Positions 51,401 through 61,576 of a stretch of DNA of 64,000 nucleotides are shown piece by piece. The position numbers and the translations under genes were made by a program. The number at the start of each line of letters is the position of its first letter. Within the stretch, counting starts at the first letter, position 1. The notes under the pieces were generated by a model. That model was not told the DNA's origin, ran no database searches, and saw nothing but the letters and a program-made list of their open reading frames with translations. The stretch spans positions 13,394,008 through 13,458,007 of the forward strand of contig NC_091134.1 in assembly GCF_041381155.1 (NCBI RefSeq), given 5' to 3'. The DNA comes from Argopecten irradians (taxonomy: Eukaryota > Mollusca > Bivalvia > Pectinida > Pectinidae).

Positions 51401-54400
51401 TGTCACCGCGTAGCTGAATTCATATTGGAGGTGCTTAATATTTGATATTGATGGTAGAAAGAAGCGCATTTGGTTTTATGAATGAAAATCTACCAACATA
51501 TCGACATTGACGGACAATCATAAAGTGATGATATAGATTGACATAATCTCATTGATGTTACCAAGAAATCACGTAATATGCAATATCTGTTTTCTGTGGG
51601 AGTTTCCATTAAGTTTTGTATCTGTGACAATTTAAACAACAAATGAATGTGAAGGAAATTTATTGTGCTGTGATGCTTCGGTATTTGTGTTTATGATACA
51701 GAGCATTACAATGGCAATGAAGAGGCGAGACAAAAACTACAATCCTACGGAGAAGGCCATACGAGAGGCGGCATTCAAACACCTTCAAAAAGATGATGAG
51801 GATAAAGTACCAATAAAAACTGTGTTGTATGTACCTCACCGGAGCCGCTACTTTGGACGATTCCCGATCGTGTCTGTACACAAACATCCTCGGGATGGCC
51901 GTTATGTGGTTGTTGAACAACGTGCCATACACACAAATTTCTCAGATAGGCATCATGAAATCCAACGTTTGGAAGAGCTGGAAAAAGAGAGCGGGTCTTA
52001 CGACCCAGAAATTAAATTTCGCAGTCTAAAACCAGCATGGAAATGGGGTACAAAAGGAAATAATATCGAGCGTTCATTTAACCGGTCATATAAGGAGCCG
52101 TACCTACCACCTATAAATATGCCATGGTCATCGGGTTCCAAAGTGGGGTCTCTTGATAATGCTGATCACACACCAGGTGGGGGTAACAAAAAGGTGCCTA
52201 ATTATAAACTAAAATGGGAGGCAAGAGCTAAAATTGGCTCGTTAGACAACATCGACTACGATAAACGATGGAATCAAAGTCAATCAGGGTCCGACATTAG
52301 CGTCCAAAGCGATCCCATTGGTGGAGTAGTTCTGCCAAAAATCAAAACCGGTCATCATGGACAGCCGTTTCTTGGTCCTCTCAGCTCCTCAAACTTTGTT
52401 CCTGGCGGAACAGCACATTTGGTGAAAAAGAAAAACACAGCAAAAGCAAAAGTTGGATCGCTAGATAACATAAACTACGAGACATACGGAGGGAAGTCAG
52501 AAATCCCACATTTTGGTAAACCGAAGTGGAAAACGGAGGCCAAAGTTGGATCTTTGGATAAAATCTTTCATAAACCAGGGGGAGGAGATGTCGTAATACC
52601 AAATTTAAAACCAAAGTGGAAGTCGGAGTCAAAGATTGGATCGCTAGATAACATAGATCACGCTCCAAATAAACAAAAATTCCATGTGCCACATTTTCAG
52701 GAAAATTGGAAGGAGTCTGCAACATCGAAAGTCGGTTCATTGGAAAACGCGGAACACGTGCCAAAGGGTGGTGATGTTACGGTTTACAACCATTCACAGA
52801 AATGGAACAAAAAGTCAAAAATTGACCATCTTTGGAAGAAAAAACCTGTTTATATTGATCCCAATGACATTGAATATGATGAAGATAAGGAGATCGAAGC
52901 TAGAATCCGGGCAATGCTTTATCATGGCGAGTAGATTATCGTGGTAGAGATCTGTGGAGTCCAAAGATCTTATCTAGTATTTAATTGAAATGCCATCTTT
53001 CGTACCTTACATATCTTGAACATTGTAGTTGACTAGTTGTGTAGTACAAAAATCATTCATATTATTATCATGTTCAAAGAGTTTAAACGTTGACATCCAT
53101 TTTTCAGAGTAGAACTTTTATTCTTAACATCCAACATTTCATTATTTCTTTTATAAAATTTTAATGTTAACCCAATGCTTACAAAACCGAACATAATGAA
53201 GTACGTGCGCTAAATGATTTGTTTTGATACTCTAAGTCGTGAAATAAAATTCGATTCGAAGTACGAACTAAACATATCGGCAAAACCCTACGAAATCATG
53301 TAACACTATACTTCCCATACGATAAGGTATATTGTAATGATTTAATAAACGATAAACTACAATGTATAAACCTTATTTACTAACATTGATTTCGAGATAA
53401 GTTAACCAACTTTCGTGAGCGCGTAATGGATGATAGAGTAGTAGAAAACCGGAAACCCACGTGATCCGGTAGAAAACTCCTGTCCTTATATACTTGTGTT
53501 AAGAATTAAGCCATGAAGAACGATAATTATCTTAATCATCCCGCCATCCGATCAGCCATTACATTGTATTTCTTACAGTCTATAATACGTGATTGACTTT
53601 TTAGTCTTAATTTTCTTTTAAGAATGTTTCTCAGCATTATACTTTAATTTGATCACACTTCATCAGACTGAATAATGTTAGGTAGCAATTATTTTTATTA
53701 TTATTATTTTTTTTATATTTTATTTTGCATTGAATATAGTGACTTATTTAAATAGTAATCAAAGTACCAAACCTATCAATTTATCGGGTAAATACCAGAG
53801 ACGGTAGTCTGTCCTGTTGCCCTGTTAGAGTTAGCATGGCGATTGCATGAACCGCATTAACTTCATTATTTGTTCTTTCAAAAGTCTTTGTATGTCTGTA
53901 CGCTGCTTTAATTAAGATAATTAAGTTATTTCTGTAAGAATATTTACTATGTACAGTAAAACACGTTTATATCGAGCACTCTTTCACAACTCGTGATGGT
54001 TACCGTCATGGTTCCTGTAAGATGCAGGTAGTTATATGTGTATAAGAAATTGTACTTATAACAAAGTGGTTTTGTTGGTCCCCAAAGATTCGTTATAACC
54101 GTATTTTACTGTATGCTTTTTCTGTGTAATAATGAGCCATACTGTGATGGTTGTTACATATAAAATATAACAAAGAATGATTGTCATCGATATGAAATAT
54201 TTTTAATAAACAAATGTTTATATTGCTCTTTGAGTTCGATTTTTTCCTTGATCCTTCAAACAGTCTTGATTAAGATCAATCACTTAATAAATGTGCTTAG
54301 ATTTTTTTGTAATTTTCTTCTTTTTTTCTTCATCTAAGTGAGATAACATTTAACAATACATCTGTAAAGAAATTCAAATCCTAAACTTAAATATATTAGA

Positions 54401-56633
54401 AATACATGTATAGCATTTCCATATTTTATCACGCCAATCTTGGAATCGAAACTTCTAAGACGCATAACCAGTACCTTAGCTATTTTACTCGAGGAAGTAT
54501 TACAATTTCTGACGATCTGCCACCGTCATATATAGCTGATACGTCAGAATTCGTCCCCTATTAATAATTTTCCCTTATTAATATTTTTCCGACCCAGATG
54601 GTTGGAAAATATTTTTACATACTTTAGCAAATTTAAGCTGACAGTGCAAGTTAAAAAGTATACATTTGAGATTAATTTTTTTATATTCGTTCTGAGACAA
54701 CCCCTTTCGTTTCTAAGAACGGGCAGTCGCCATTTTGTTTTAACTCTGCTTGGATACAATACGCCAACCGACCACTATATAAAGCGCGTGAATCGACACA
54801 CGTGCGCTCAGTCATGTACATATACACCTAGCAGTTGTCCACTGTTTATCACTTACTAATACATAAACAAATTACCCCTTACCTGTAAATATATGTAGGG
54901 CTTGTTTAGCAGGCAAACACGTCAATTCATCTAAGCTGTCATTTAGATGTTTCACAAAATGAACTTTCCACAAAAATAAAGAAATCAGATTCACAATAAT
55001 AAGCCACATATTTCCACGTATACTATCGTGCCCGATGTACTCGAGTGGCCACGTGCACGTGACCACATTTCCTGAACAAGTCCACGTATATAAACTACCG
55101 AAGGCACACACGTGTACATGTGCGTGAATTATCTAATCTATATTGAAGTGCTTTATTAGCGCGTATTTGACATATTTTGGGATCTAGCTGACACTTTTAC
55201 TTCAATAAAACCTTGTCAGGTGAATGCAGTGTTTATTTTTAGTTTGACAATTTATCTGCTATAAGAATTTCCGAGTTTGTTTACGTTATAATCAAAATGG
55301 ATCTCTCATGTGGAAAGAATGTATGGATTCATTCATTAATTTTCATTTAATTGTATAGATCTATATATGGTTCTTAGAACCTTTATTTGAGAAAACATTT
55401 AATTCTTATGGCATGGCCTCAGTATATACGTAAACAAGTCCGGGGTATATATAGTACAGTATATCTAAAGCCGGTCAGGTGTAAGTTGTTACACCTTGAA
55501 CAGCGAGCGTTCGACTGATTGCACGTGTGTGTGGTTCACGCGCTTTATATAGGGGTCGGTACCCGGTGTTGTATCCAAGCAGAGTTAAAACAAAATGGCG
55601 ACTGCCCGTCCTTAGAAACGCAAGGGGTTGTCTCAGAAACGAATTTTGAAAAAAAATGAAAAAAACTTATCTTTTTTAATCTCAAATGTATACTTTTTTT
55701 AACTTGCATTGTCAGCTTTAACAAAACTACATCAATTGAAATATGAGGTTATACTACATATTTAAATTTGCATAGATATTAAACTCACTGAAACTGTTTT
55801 TAAAAGATATCCATCCACATTGTTTACAATTCTGTTTTCGATATAATTGTATTTAAATTCGTCGTCATCGCAGGAACACAAAATGTCATGGGATTTCAAT
55901 TGAAAAAGATGGGGAAACGGATAAAAAAATAGAGTTTGGACATGTGATTAATGATGGTGGTAGCTTTGATTTTTGTTGTTTTGAAAATGGTGTTATAAAG
56001 AACGACAAATGAGATAAATAATTAGCATAAAAGGGTCAGTTACCTTATCTTTCAATCTAAGTACGTTAGTGACACGCCAGGTAATGCTCTCCAAACGACG
56101 ACCTAGGGATATTTTGTCAAATTAATGGGAGACAACTCGTATATAGGCGGAGAGTTAATTTGGTTGTATTGTAAGAGATATGGACACCTGATAGTCAGAT
56201 CAGATGTTAATGATAGGCTACTAAAAATACATATTACAATCAATTAACGTTTTAGCAACATGTTATAATGGTATAATATTGATGAAACGTTTACCAATTG
56301 CTCTACAAAGTTTAAAAATTAGATTCTGAAATTGGAAGCAGAACAATCCATCAAAAAAACTTTCTGTGCAGGATATATTATACCTACTAACTAATAATGG
56401 TAGTCTTTACCGCAGATCAACTTATCATCACCAACATAGCTTAAACCAAACCTTTTAAACAGACAGCACTGTTATCATGGTTATATTCAGAACACAAAAA
56501 ACTCATAAAGTGTTTTTTTTCTTCTTTTAAACAGATAACCGAGGAACTGAGTACGATAACACACATACCATGTGACGATATTGTAGACCTTACTTCAGTC
56601 ATAGTTCAGTTGATATTGGAAGGGAACAAATAA
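33476..56633 (+). CDS. CNTD1: CNTD1-like cyclin N-terminal domain protein, seven exons
   Basis: Exons: 33476-33610, 34436-34542, 35838-36003, 37379-37544, 39122-39260, 47250-47346 and 56535-56633. Phases agree (0, 2, 0, 1, 2, 0); total 909 nt, 302 residues, close to the about 330 of the vertebrate protein. Diagnostic stretches are EAKYLALEIFDRFMVQHI (about 69-86), LKLRAVSCCQIASKLTSHYH (117-136), LQSELRVLKTLNYNVTMPST (about 161-180), TYIETLLEILG, and DKMLLAVSVIVSSVYIADQH in exon 6. These form the cyclin fold. CNTD1 and its nematode relative COSA-1 act in meiotic prophase at sites of recombination to mature crossover precursors. An acceptor-like TTACATACAG lies 11 bp before the start codon, so a 5' UTR intron is likely. 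Introns 5 (8 kb) and 6 (9.2 kb) are crowded with repeats, and intron 6 contains a tau-repeat gene on the same strand. Confidence 0.9.
36980..37216. repeat. ~122 bp tandem duplication in CNTD1 intron 3
   Basis: Two copies begin TATACCATTTCAATTTTC and contain TCAACATTGATAGGAATT and TTTTTAACATAAATATA. They lie immediately upstream of exon 4. A fragment of the spacer (TTTCTATAAAATAT) also occurs just before, at about 36890. Confidence 0.85.
37985..39055. mobile_element. Dispersed repeat with internal tandem units, CNTD1 intron 4
   Basis: Begins near CATGGTGACCTATTATGA, passes through GTCGTCTGTCGTCCGTCATG, then contains two degenerate units of about 185 bp (with TTATTGCCCTTTGCAAT). About three units of 160-170 bp follow (each with ACATCCTTATGRGGTGGAGA or similar and GGGCCAAAA). 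It ends CCAGGTGAGCGATACAGGCC, CCTTGACCTCTTGTT. I associate this end sequence with a repeat common in bivalve genomes. It has no coding capacity. A related end (ACGGCCCATCGGCCTCTTGTT) closes a shorter copy at about 34185-34402 in intron 1. Confidence 0.6.
39356..39480. mobile_element. Possible pogo/Tigger-like transposon end
   Basis: TACAGTGGACTCGCGATAAT followed by CCGGACGACGATAGTCCGGA resembles the terminal sequence of pogo/Tigger-class DNA elements, which begin CAGT after a TA target. The partner end was not found within intron 5, so this may be a truncated copy. Confidence 0.4.
40281..40491. mobile_element. Truncated copy of the 358 bp TTAA MITE
   Basis: Matches about 27325-27526 closely (for example CCCGAAAAAATTCCGTG and TGTCGGCGGTGGAGCATCT), with TTAA at its intact right end (40492-40495). 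The left half is missing. A more degenerate relative ends near 40690 (GGAACATCTTTAATTAA). Located in CNTD1 intron 5. Confidence 0.8.
41624..41804 (+). repeat. TRIM 5' LTR
   Basis: Starts TGTAAAAGGAGCGGG and ends CCCTGTTCTTCTACA. The Pol III-like A box lies at 41704-41715 and the B box at 41747-41757. The D-arm GCTC/GAGC and the T-arm CCGGG/CCTGG can pair, but the anticodon stem cannot. Confidence 0.88.
41892..42072 (+). repeat. TRIM 3' LTR
   Basis: Same length and termini as the 5' LTR. The A box is at 41972-41983 and a canonical B box, GGTTCGATTCC, at 42015-42025. Confidence 0.88.
43140..43960. repeat. Degenerate minisatellite, ~38-41 bp unit, about 20 copies
   Basis: Repeated phrases are CAATATACAGACTCC, CCCGTTTTCAAGTGTGACC and close variants. 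Units vary in length and are diverged, indicating an old array. It lies in CNTD1 intron 5. Confidence 0.85.
44088..44485 (+). mobile_element. SINE-like dispersed repeat
   Basis: The start (GGCCTATGGTTGAACGTTCG, then CTCTGGGTTTTGTCCCCTGG) has tRNA-like A and B box regions. The body contains GACTGGTTCGCCCGTTGTCA and ATAATTTGACCGGATGAGG. The tail ends AGGACGCTAATAAATC and AACAAATAAACAAAC. I associate this pattern with bivalve interspersed repeats. Located in CNTD1 intron 5. Confidence 0.55.
44990..46700 (-). mobile_element. Decayed DIRS-like retrotransposon (RT/RNase H remnants)
   Basis: On the minus strand, three broken frames in order carry RNase H-like pieces. LFTDASVTW lies near 46360; INWLDMRAVLLALQTF and then HIDLFATFLNKQLPTF lie at 46033-46368; EGTAYVVPTFNLLVRYLKKI lies near 45917-46000. 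This order (T-DAS, N-LEMRAV-LAL, DLFAT-N-QLP, W-G-AYVFPPF) is that of DIRS/Ngaro-type elements. Frameshifts and stops separate the pieces and no intact frame remains. Sequence to about 44990 may be the downstream part. It is antisense to CNTD1, in intron 5. Confidence 0.6.
47590..48010. mobile_element. Dispersed repeat fragment in CNTD1 intron 6
   Basis: Contains CCGTCTGTCTGTCCATCTGT and two diverged direct segments: ACCGATTCGTCAACAAGATG and ACCGATCTATCAACAAGATT, each followed by GCCGCTATCTTG or GCAGCCATCTTGG. Non-coding; family not identified. Confidence 0.4.
49668..49912. repeat. Diverged direct duplication in CNTD1 intron 6
   Basis: Two segments about 160 bp apart share AAACCTATTT, TCCTGTGGTGACTGGT and AAGTATCGGA followed by AAACAAACAGTT or AAACGAACGGTT. 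No coding function is visible. Confidence 0.5.
51711..52934 (+). CDS. Intronless tau/MAP-type microtubule-binding repeat protein nested in CNTD1
   Basis: A single 407-residue frame. The start chosen is the Met of MAMKRRDK, because TATGATACAG just before it resembles a splice acceptor; in-frame Mets 6 and 16 codons upstream (51693 and 51663) are also possible. Six repeat cores of the tau/MAP2/MAP4 type begin at residues 144, 174, 247, 278, 308 and 340. Examples are KVGSLDNADHTPGGG, KVGSLDKIFHKPGGG, KIGSLDNIDHAPNK and KVGSLENAEHVPKGG. Spacing is 30-32 residues, as in tau, except one 73-residue gap. Each repeat is preceded by a KPKWK-like motif not usual in tau. The N-terminal 140 residues are basic and of no family I recognise; the C-terminal end is acidic. 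It probably binds microtubules. It lies on the same strand inside CNTD1 intron 6, and AATAAA follows at 53243. Further 5' exons cannot be excluded. Confidence 0.85.
   Translation: MAMKRRDKNYNPTEKAIREAAFKHLQKDDEDKVPIKTVLYVPHRSRYFGRFPIVSVHKHPRDGRYVVVEQRAIHTNFSDRHHEIQRLEELEKESGSYDPEIKFRSLKPAWKWGTKGNNIERSFNRSYKEPYLPPINMPWSSGSKVGSLDNADHTPGGGNKKVPNYKLKWEARAKIGSLDNIDYDKRWNQSQSGSDISVQSDPIGGVVLPKIKTGHHGQPFLGPLSSSNFVPGGTAHLVKKKNTAKAKVGSLDNINYETYGGKSEIPHFGKPKWKTEAKVGSLDKIFHKPGGGDVVIPNLKPKWKSESKIGSLDNIDHAPNKQKFHVPHFQENWKESATSKVGSLENAEHVPKGGDVTVYNHSQKWNKKSKIDHLWKKKPVYIDPNDIEYDEDKEIEARIRAMLYHGE
53243..53248 (+). terminator. Poly(A) signal candidate for the tau-repeat gene
   Basis: AATAAA about 310 bp after the stop codon, the first canonical hexamer downstream. 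A second lies near 53342. Confidence 0.45.
53954..54111. mobile_element. TA-flanked MITE, 158 bp (Tc1/mariner-pogo type)
   Basis: The left end is TA-CAGTAAAACACGTTTATA. The right end, on the reverse strand, is TA-CAGTAAAATACGGTTATAAC. Inverted ends of about 20 bp start CAGT and are flanked by TA on both sides. Non-coding. In CNTD1 intron 6, about 1 kb after the tau-repeat gene. Confidence 0.85.
54630..55722. mobile_element. Foldback element with ~190-220 bp inverted repeats in CNTD1 intron 6
   Basis: The left arm (about 54630-54818) contains ACAACCCCTTTCGTTTCTAA, GGGCAGTCGCCATTTTG and CTCTGCTTGGATACAA. The right arm (about 55505-55722) contains their complements (TTGTATCCAAGCAGAG, CAAAATGGCGACTGCCC). 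The arms are locally less AT-rich than the surroundings. The spacer of about 690 bp shows no transposase. Transcribed with CNTD1, the two arms could form a long RNA hairpin. Confidence 0.85.
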
Positions 56634-59600
56634 TAAGATGGAGGATTTGAGAACGTGTTACATTCCAAGACAACCAACGCCTCCATCCTCAGGTCATCTT
56701 TGAACAACACCAGGAGCATAGCTATCAAATTTGAGAAATACTGTTGGTTTGGAGCAGCTATTTAGTTCCATTAATTCCAGTTTCAGTTAGTATATGGTAT
56801 AAACCCTTGCATTGTTACTACTGCAGGACGGTAATAACTTTGTTAGAAAATATGTTACGAAAAGAAGAATTATTTTCAATCCAGTCATACATTTGTATGG
56901 TTTTTATTTCGCCGGCTTCGTTTGTTATACATATAGCTGTTCTCTTAATTTTTTCCGATATCCTTAACTGAAAGCACCAAAAGTTCCGTTATAAATGTTG
57001 ATATTTAATGTAACTATATTCAGTACCACCAGATGTTGTTACTCATTTTCGATTTTTCACTCTACTAATTAAACATGTTTGTGATAATCAATGTCGTGTA
57101 TTTAGGGAAAACAATAAGTGTTTATCTAAAGCCTTTGTGATAGTTTCATTGTTTATCAATATTGATTGTATGATTGTACGCTTATATTGTGATTTGTCAG
57201 ATGTATAAAACAATGTGGTTGTTTAAAACAAATGTATACATTCAATTAATGCAAATACATGTATGTATTTACTTAAAATTGATATTGAATGTCAATTAGT
57301 TATTCCAACTAATTCTATCTCAAGTTGTACTTACGCAAATGTATCTTACTTGAAGATAAAGGTTGATGCGAACACAGAGAATCAAAGTTATTACATATAC
57401 TTAGATTGTTTTGTATGTCGTGCTTGACCTTAAGATGTTTCATTTTATACTATCATCCATACTTTGCATTTTGAATGTCTTGAAATAAGTGTAACGAACT
57501 TGAGTTTTGGTGCAGGAATTTCACCATTTGCTAGATAAGATATAGTTAAAACATGTGTTCGATACATCATAAAGAACATGATATAAGATAAAATTACGTG
57601 CCAATGTTTTACACATCAATGATATCTGTGAACTCGATTTTCATTTGTAATTTGTTATAAATAGTAACATGTTTTCCTGCTATACAAACTTTTGTTTGGA
57701 ATATCTGGAATTAAGAAGATCTCTGTTTTCTTTATTCGTTTATCATTTCAGGTATACAGCGAAATATGTTTTTGTTATGTTATATGGAATATTGACATGC
57801 AAACAGAAACATTAAAATTGCGTGAATATTAATATATGATTGAGTATTATATGGTAATTTCTGTTAAAAAGGGATGTGTACAATGTTTTGATGTGTTATT
57901 ATAGTAATTATTAATGTACATACATGTATATATGCGTCAGACAAATATCACCTTGAAACCACATGCACATAGACTGTTATTTTTCATAAATTATTTTTTA
58001 AACTATCACAACAGAATGACATATCTTGTAAAATGTCGTATGTTTTCCTTCAAACAATGACGTTTGAGTATTTTATGTAAAATCTTCTTAAAAATTTGGA
58101 TTAGCTACTTTGACCATATAATGATGGAGTTAACATATAACAAACTACCTGAAGGCGCTCTATTATTCAGCTTAAAGGAACAAAGATGAACGATGCCCAG
58201 CTTAATCTGAGCGAAAATATGGATATCGTAGATTTCCACATGATTAGAAGTTCTCTTTCGTAAACTCCGGCACGACAAGGAAAGCTTTAAGATTCTGAAG
58301 GTCAAATATTTAGTAAGGTACACTTTTTCATTTTGGTGGGTTTTTTTTTCTAGACACAATAAACTAGTTAGTGAAACAAAACATACGTGTTACATCTCGA
58401 ACCATCAACAAAACATATACAAATACAATGAATCAAAACTCCATTGCCAATGAACAAACTTCAAATGACCTTCAACAAAACAATATGACAATTAACTGCC
58501 ATGTAATATTGGAACAAGCATGCTGCTACACCAACATGGTATTACAATATGCATTGTATGTACCAATCTGTTCATCCTTATCAACACACATTTATAATGT
58601 ACTCGTTTACTCAATACACCACTACAAAACACAAATACACATAAATGATTCATCAGGCAGCGATCGAAGTCGACCAGTTACTGTTTTGTTTGCTACTGCA
58701 TATTTCATATACCCCTGTCCAAATCGAGTGACTATGTGACTGTTGTCACATGATATCAATGTACATCCACATGGAATTGTGGGTTGTTTGTTATCAATAT
58801 TCAGTGTATGGCAGCAATTTCTAATAAATAAAAGCAAACTTCATTTCCACAATTGAACGTTTGTTAATGATAACGTCAGTTTCATATTGATAATGATGAC
58901 AGCGTCAGAACAACCACACTGATATGACAGTAGCCTAATAAGAACTTACATGCGCGTATCGATCTGTGTAAACATATACATGTACTAGGTTCATTTCACT
59001 GCATTGCTGTATGACATGGTATTAGTCAACTACTGTCCGTGGTATGTACATGTAGGACAATGGTGGGAAAGATGATGCGAACTAACCTATAGAAAGTGCA
59101 TGTAAATATATTTCAGAAAAGTGGCGTGATGGTGCATTTAATCGTGGTATAAGTATTGACTGTAAGCGAAAAAATTGGGCTCTATAAAATTGGCAAACAC
59201 ACCGTGTAGTTTCGTAAAAGACACGCCGACAATCGTCTACTCCTAAGTACAGTATGAAATTACCTGAAGTATTTACTCAGAAAATTAAAGATCTTTCTAA
59301 TATCATCAGAAAGATATGAAACTCCAACTCAAATAATGTGTACATTTTAGGAAGGATCACGAAGGAAAAATATATAAGTATTTCTTTTATAATATAGATA
59401 CACATTCCGAAACGATTTCAATGAATAATTGATGTCATCCAAGTCATGCACCATTGATACCATTGTAATGGGAATACTGTAGGTCAGCCATCCGTGACCT
59501 ACGAATTGGAAGAGTGGCCGAATCCTTTAGCATATTGAACAATTTAATTTGAGTACGTGTTGAATGTTGACATACTGATAGAAATCTAGTCTGTAGGTTA

Positions 59601-60786
59601 TACGTTCCCAACAAGGATATCGAGCGAAAGGTGTTGGCTCGATATGTATCATATTTCAGAGTGAAGTTGTTATTACGGTTGAACTTTGTACTGTTTTTGT
59701 TTGCAAGGATGTACAATATAGAAACAATGAAAATATTGAATGGAATATTGGCTTTGTTTGCAAACTGACGTGATCAATAAACAACGGATATCACTAATAC
59801 CAGGTAGAATTATCACGCTATACGATTATTGTGATCTATGGAAAGGACGTTCAAAATATATTGTTCGCTACAAGTAGAGTTATGCATATCTTTGCAGGTG
59901 TGTGAGTATACAATACCTGCCGAAAGAAAAACATTTTTGTGTTAAAATTGTTATACATAACGCGTGAATTTGTATCCATTCGCCGGGTCATAATTACTAT
60001 AATTATGATTATATATAATTTGCCACGATCTCGAGGAACTATAGAGGACACAATACATATATGTATCGGTGAATACTGTTATGAGCAGTGTGGCTATTTT
60101 GTGAGAATAAAGGCAGTACCCAGAGGGCTTAGGTCTACATTATTTCTTCAGGAGGAAGTTTACAATATTGCACCCTACATCTTATTTGGAGATGCGATTT
60201 ATGAAGAACACCAATGAAACAACAGGCAACGTGAAGGTGTCCTCAATACCAACGTATATACATGTCGTTTTGTCGTTTTGAAACGAAGATATAACTTTAC
60301 ATGGATTTGTGTTGATCAGGAGGTGTTACATACAAACGACATAAATGATAATGAGTCTGTTCATTATTTAAGACTTTAAACCAAGGAAAACAACAGAAAC
60401 GTTTCCAAAGATTATATAGATAATAAACTAACTTTAGCTGAGGAGTCATACAGTTTCCTCATAAACTTTAGCTGAGGAGTCATACAGTTTCCTCATAAAA
60501 GATTCCTGATATGTTTTCCTCCTAGTCAAGAAATTCAAACAAGTCTATATGTAAGATCTGATTATAGGATCATCTAAAGGAGGAATGAAATGATACAAAT
60601 AAATGGAGTAAAAACAAAGCAAGGAGTGGTGTTAGTGTAACCATCGATGTACGGAACATAAGTATTCACAGCAGAAAGCAGAGTTGAAATGGAACACCTG
60701 TTAAAATAGTTCTCAACTGAAGTGTGAATCGCTAAATAATAAGTGATACAACTCATATTTGTAATCCAGCATATATTGATCAAGAA
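56634..60786. other. Intergenic after CNTD1
   Basis: The first part is presumably CNTD1 3' UTR; no clear AATAAA was found close to the stop (an ATTAAA occurs near 57811). Frames near 58371-58739 and 59939-60217 were inspected, but neither has a signal, domain or splice partners. A 34 bp tandem duplication lies at 60430-60497. Confidence 0.5.
60430..60497. repeat. Perfect 34 bp tandem duplication
   Basis: The unit containing AACTTTAGCTGAGGAGTCAT and ACAGTTTCCTCATA occurs twice in a row (60430-60463 and 60464-60497), about 300 bp upstream of the small secreted-protein gene. Confidence 0.92.
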
Positions 60787-61275
60787 ATGGCAGTTAAAGC
60801 TAACGTTTTCGGAGTATTAGACTTTTTCATATTGACAGGTTTGACAATTCTCTTTGTGAAAGCACAAGGGCCTTACTATCTAGGCGACTATTCATTCGAC
60901 TATCCCAGTTACTGTGTATGTTTGAACAGCTCATCTGTGGAAGCAAGTTTTTCTTCGGTGGTGTTTGAACGTCACAATCTGAACGCTAGCAGAAGACGGC
61001 TAGACTACAGTATGTACGCAGTAACCTTCAATATGACAGAGTTAGGACCGTGTGTTTCAGAGTCCCTGGACATACACACAGTACCGTCGCTACAGGAATT
61101 GAATTTCACATTGTATCCGAGACACCGAATCTCGCCATATTACATTCTACAGGTGATGGCAATGACACAGCTCCAGAAACTTAACTACAGTGAGGTCTGT
61201 GTTTCTATCGTTTTGAATAATACAATGAGGGATATCTTTCAACCAAACTCATCAGAATATGTCACGCTTCATTAA
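60787..61275 (+). CDS. Small secreted N-glycosylated protein, unknown family
   Basis: A 162-residue frame from ATG to stop without visible introns. Residues about 7-25 (VFGVLDFFILTGLTILFV) are a hydrophobic signal peptide or anchor, followed by AQG as a likely cleavage region. The mature part has four cysteines (43, 45, 89, 138), enough for two disulfides. Seven N-glycosylation sequons lie at Asn47, 66, 82, 106, 133, 144 and 154, which is very dense for the length and supports a real secreted protein. Composition is Tyr- and Ser-rich. I recognise no family. The start is chosen because the signal peptide begins there. It could be the first exon of a longer gene, but the frame ends in a stop with no better donor evident. 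Confidence 0.6.
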   Translation: MAVKANVFGVLDFFILTGLTILFVKAQGPYYLGDYSFDYPSYCVCLNSSSVEASFSSVVFERHNLNASRRRLDYSMYAVTFNMTELGPCVSESLDIHTVPSLQELNFTLYPRHRISPYYILQVMAMTQLQKLNYSEVCVSIVLNNTMRDIFQPNSSEYVTLH

Positions 61276-61576
61276 GTTTTGATGTGGCTTTGTTATTTTT
61301 TTTTCAACATTGCGCACTCTACTGAAGAAATGCATATTTTTTTATTCGCGGGGTTGATATTTCGCGGTTTTTGTTACGGGACACATTTACGGGGGTTAAA
61401 TTTCGCGGTTCATCAACTCTTTGAAGTCTTGTTCTCATGTACGTTGGTATAGAATTAGCGGATCTCAGAGAAAATGTACATTTATACCGAAAATAACGCC
61501 ATTGCGAAATTTACCAGCAATACGGCATAATGTAAAATATTAGATTGAGCATGTTAAACAAGGAATCACTGTTTAA

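Noticed and set aside
58371-58739. 122-residue plus-strand frame
   Set aside because: Composition rich in Asn, Thr and Gln reflects local ACA/AAT richness. There is no domain, signal peptide or splice partner.
59939-60217. 92-residue plus-strand frame
   Set aside because: The N-terminal half is low-complexity Ile-rich sequence and no family resemblance or transcript signals were seen.
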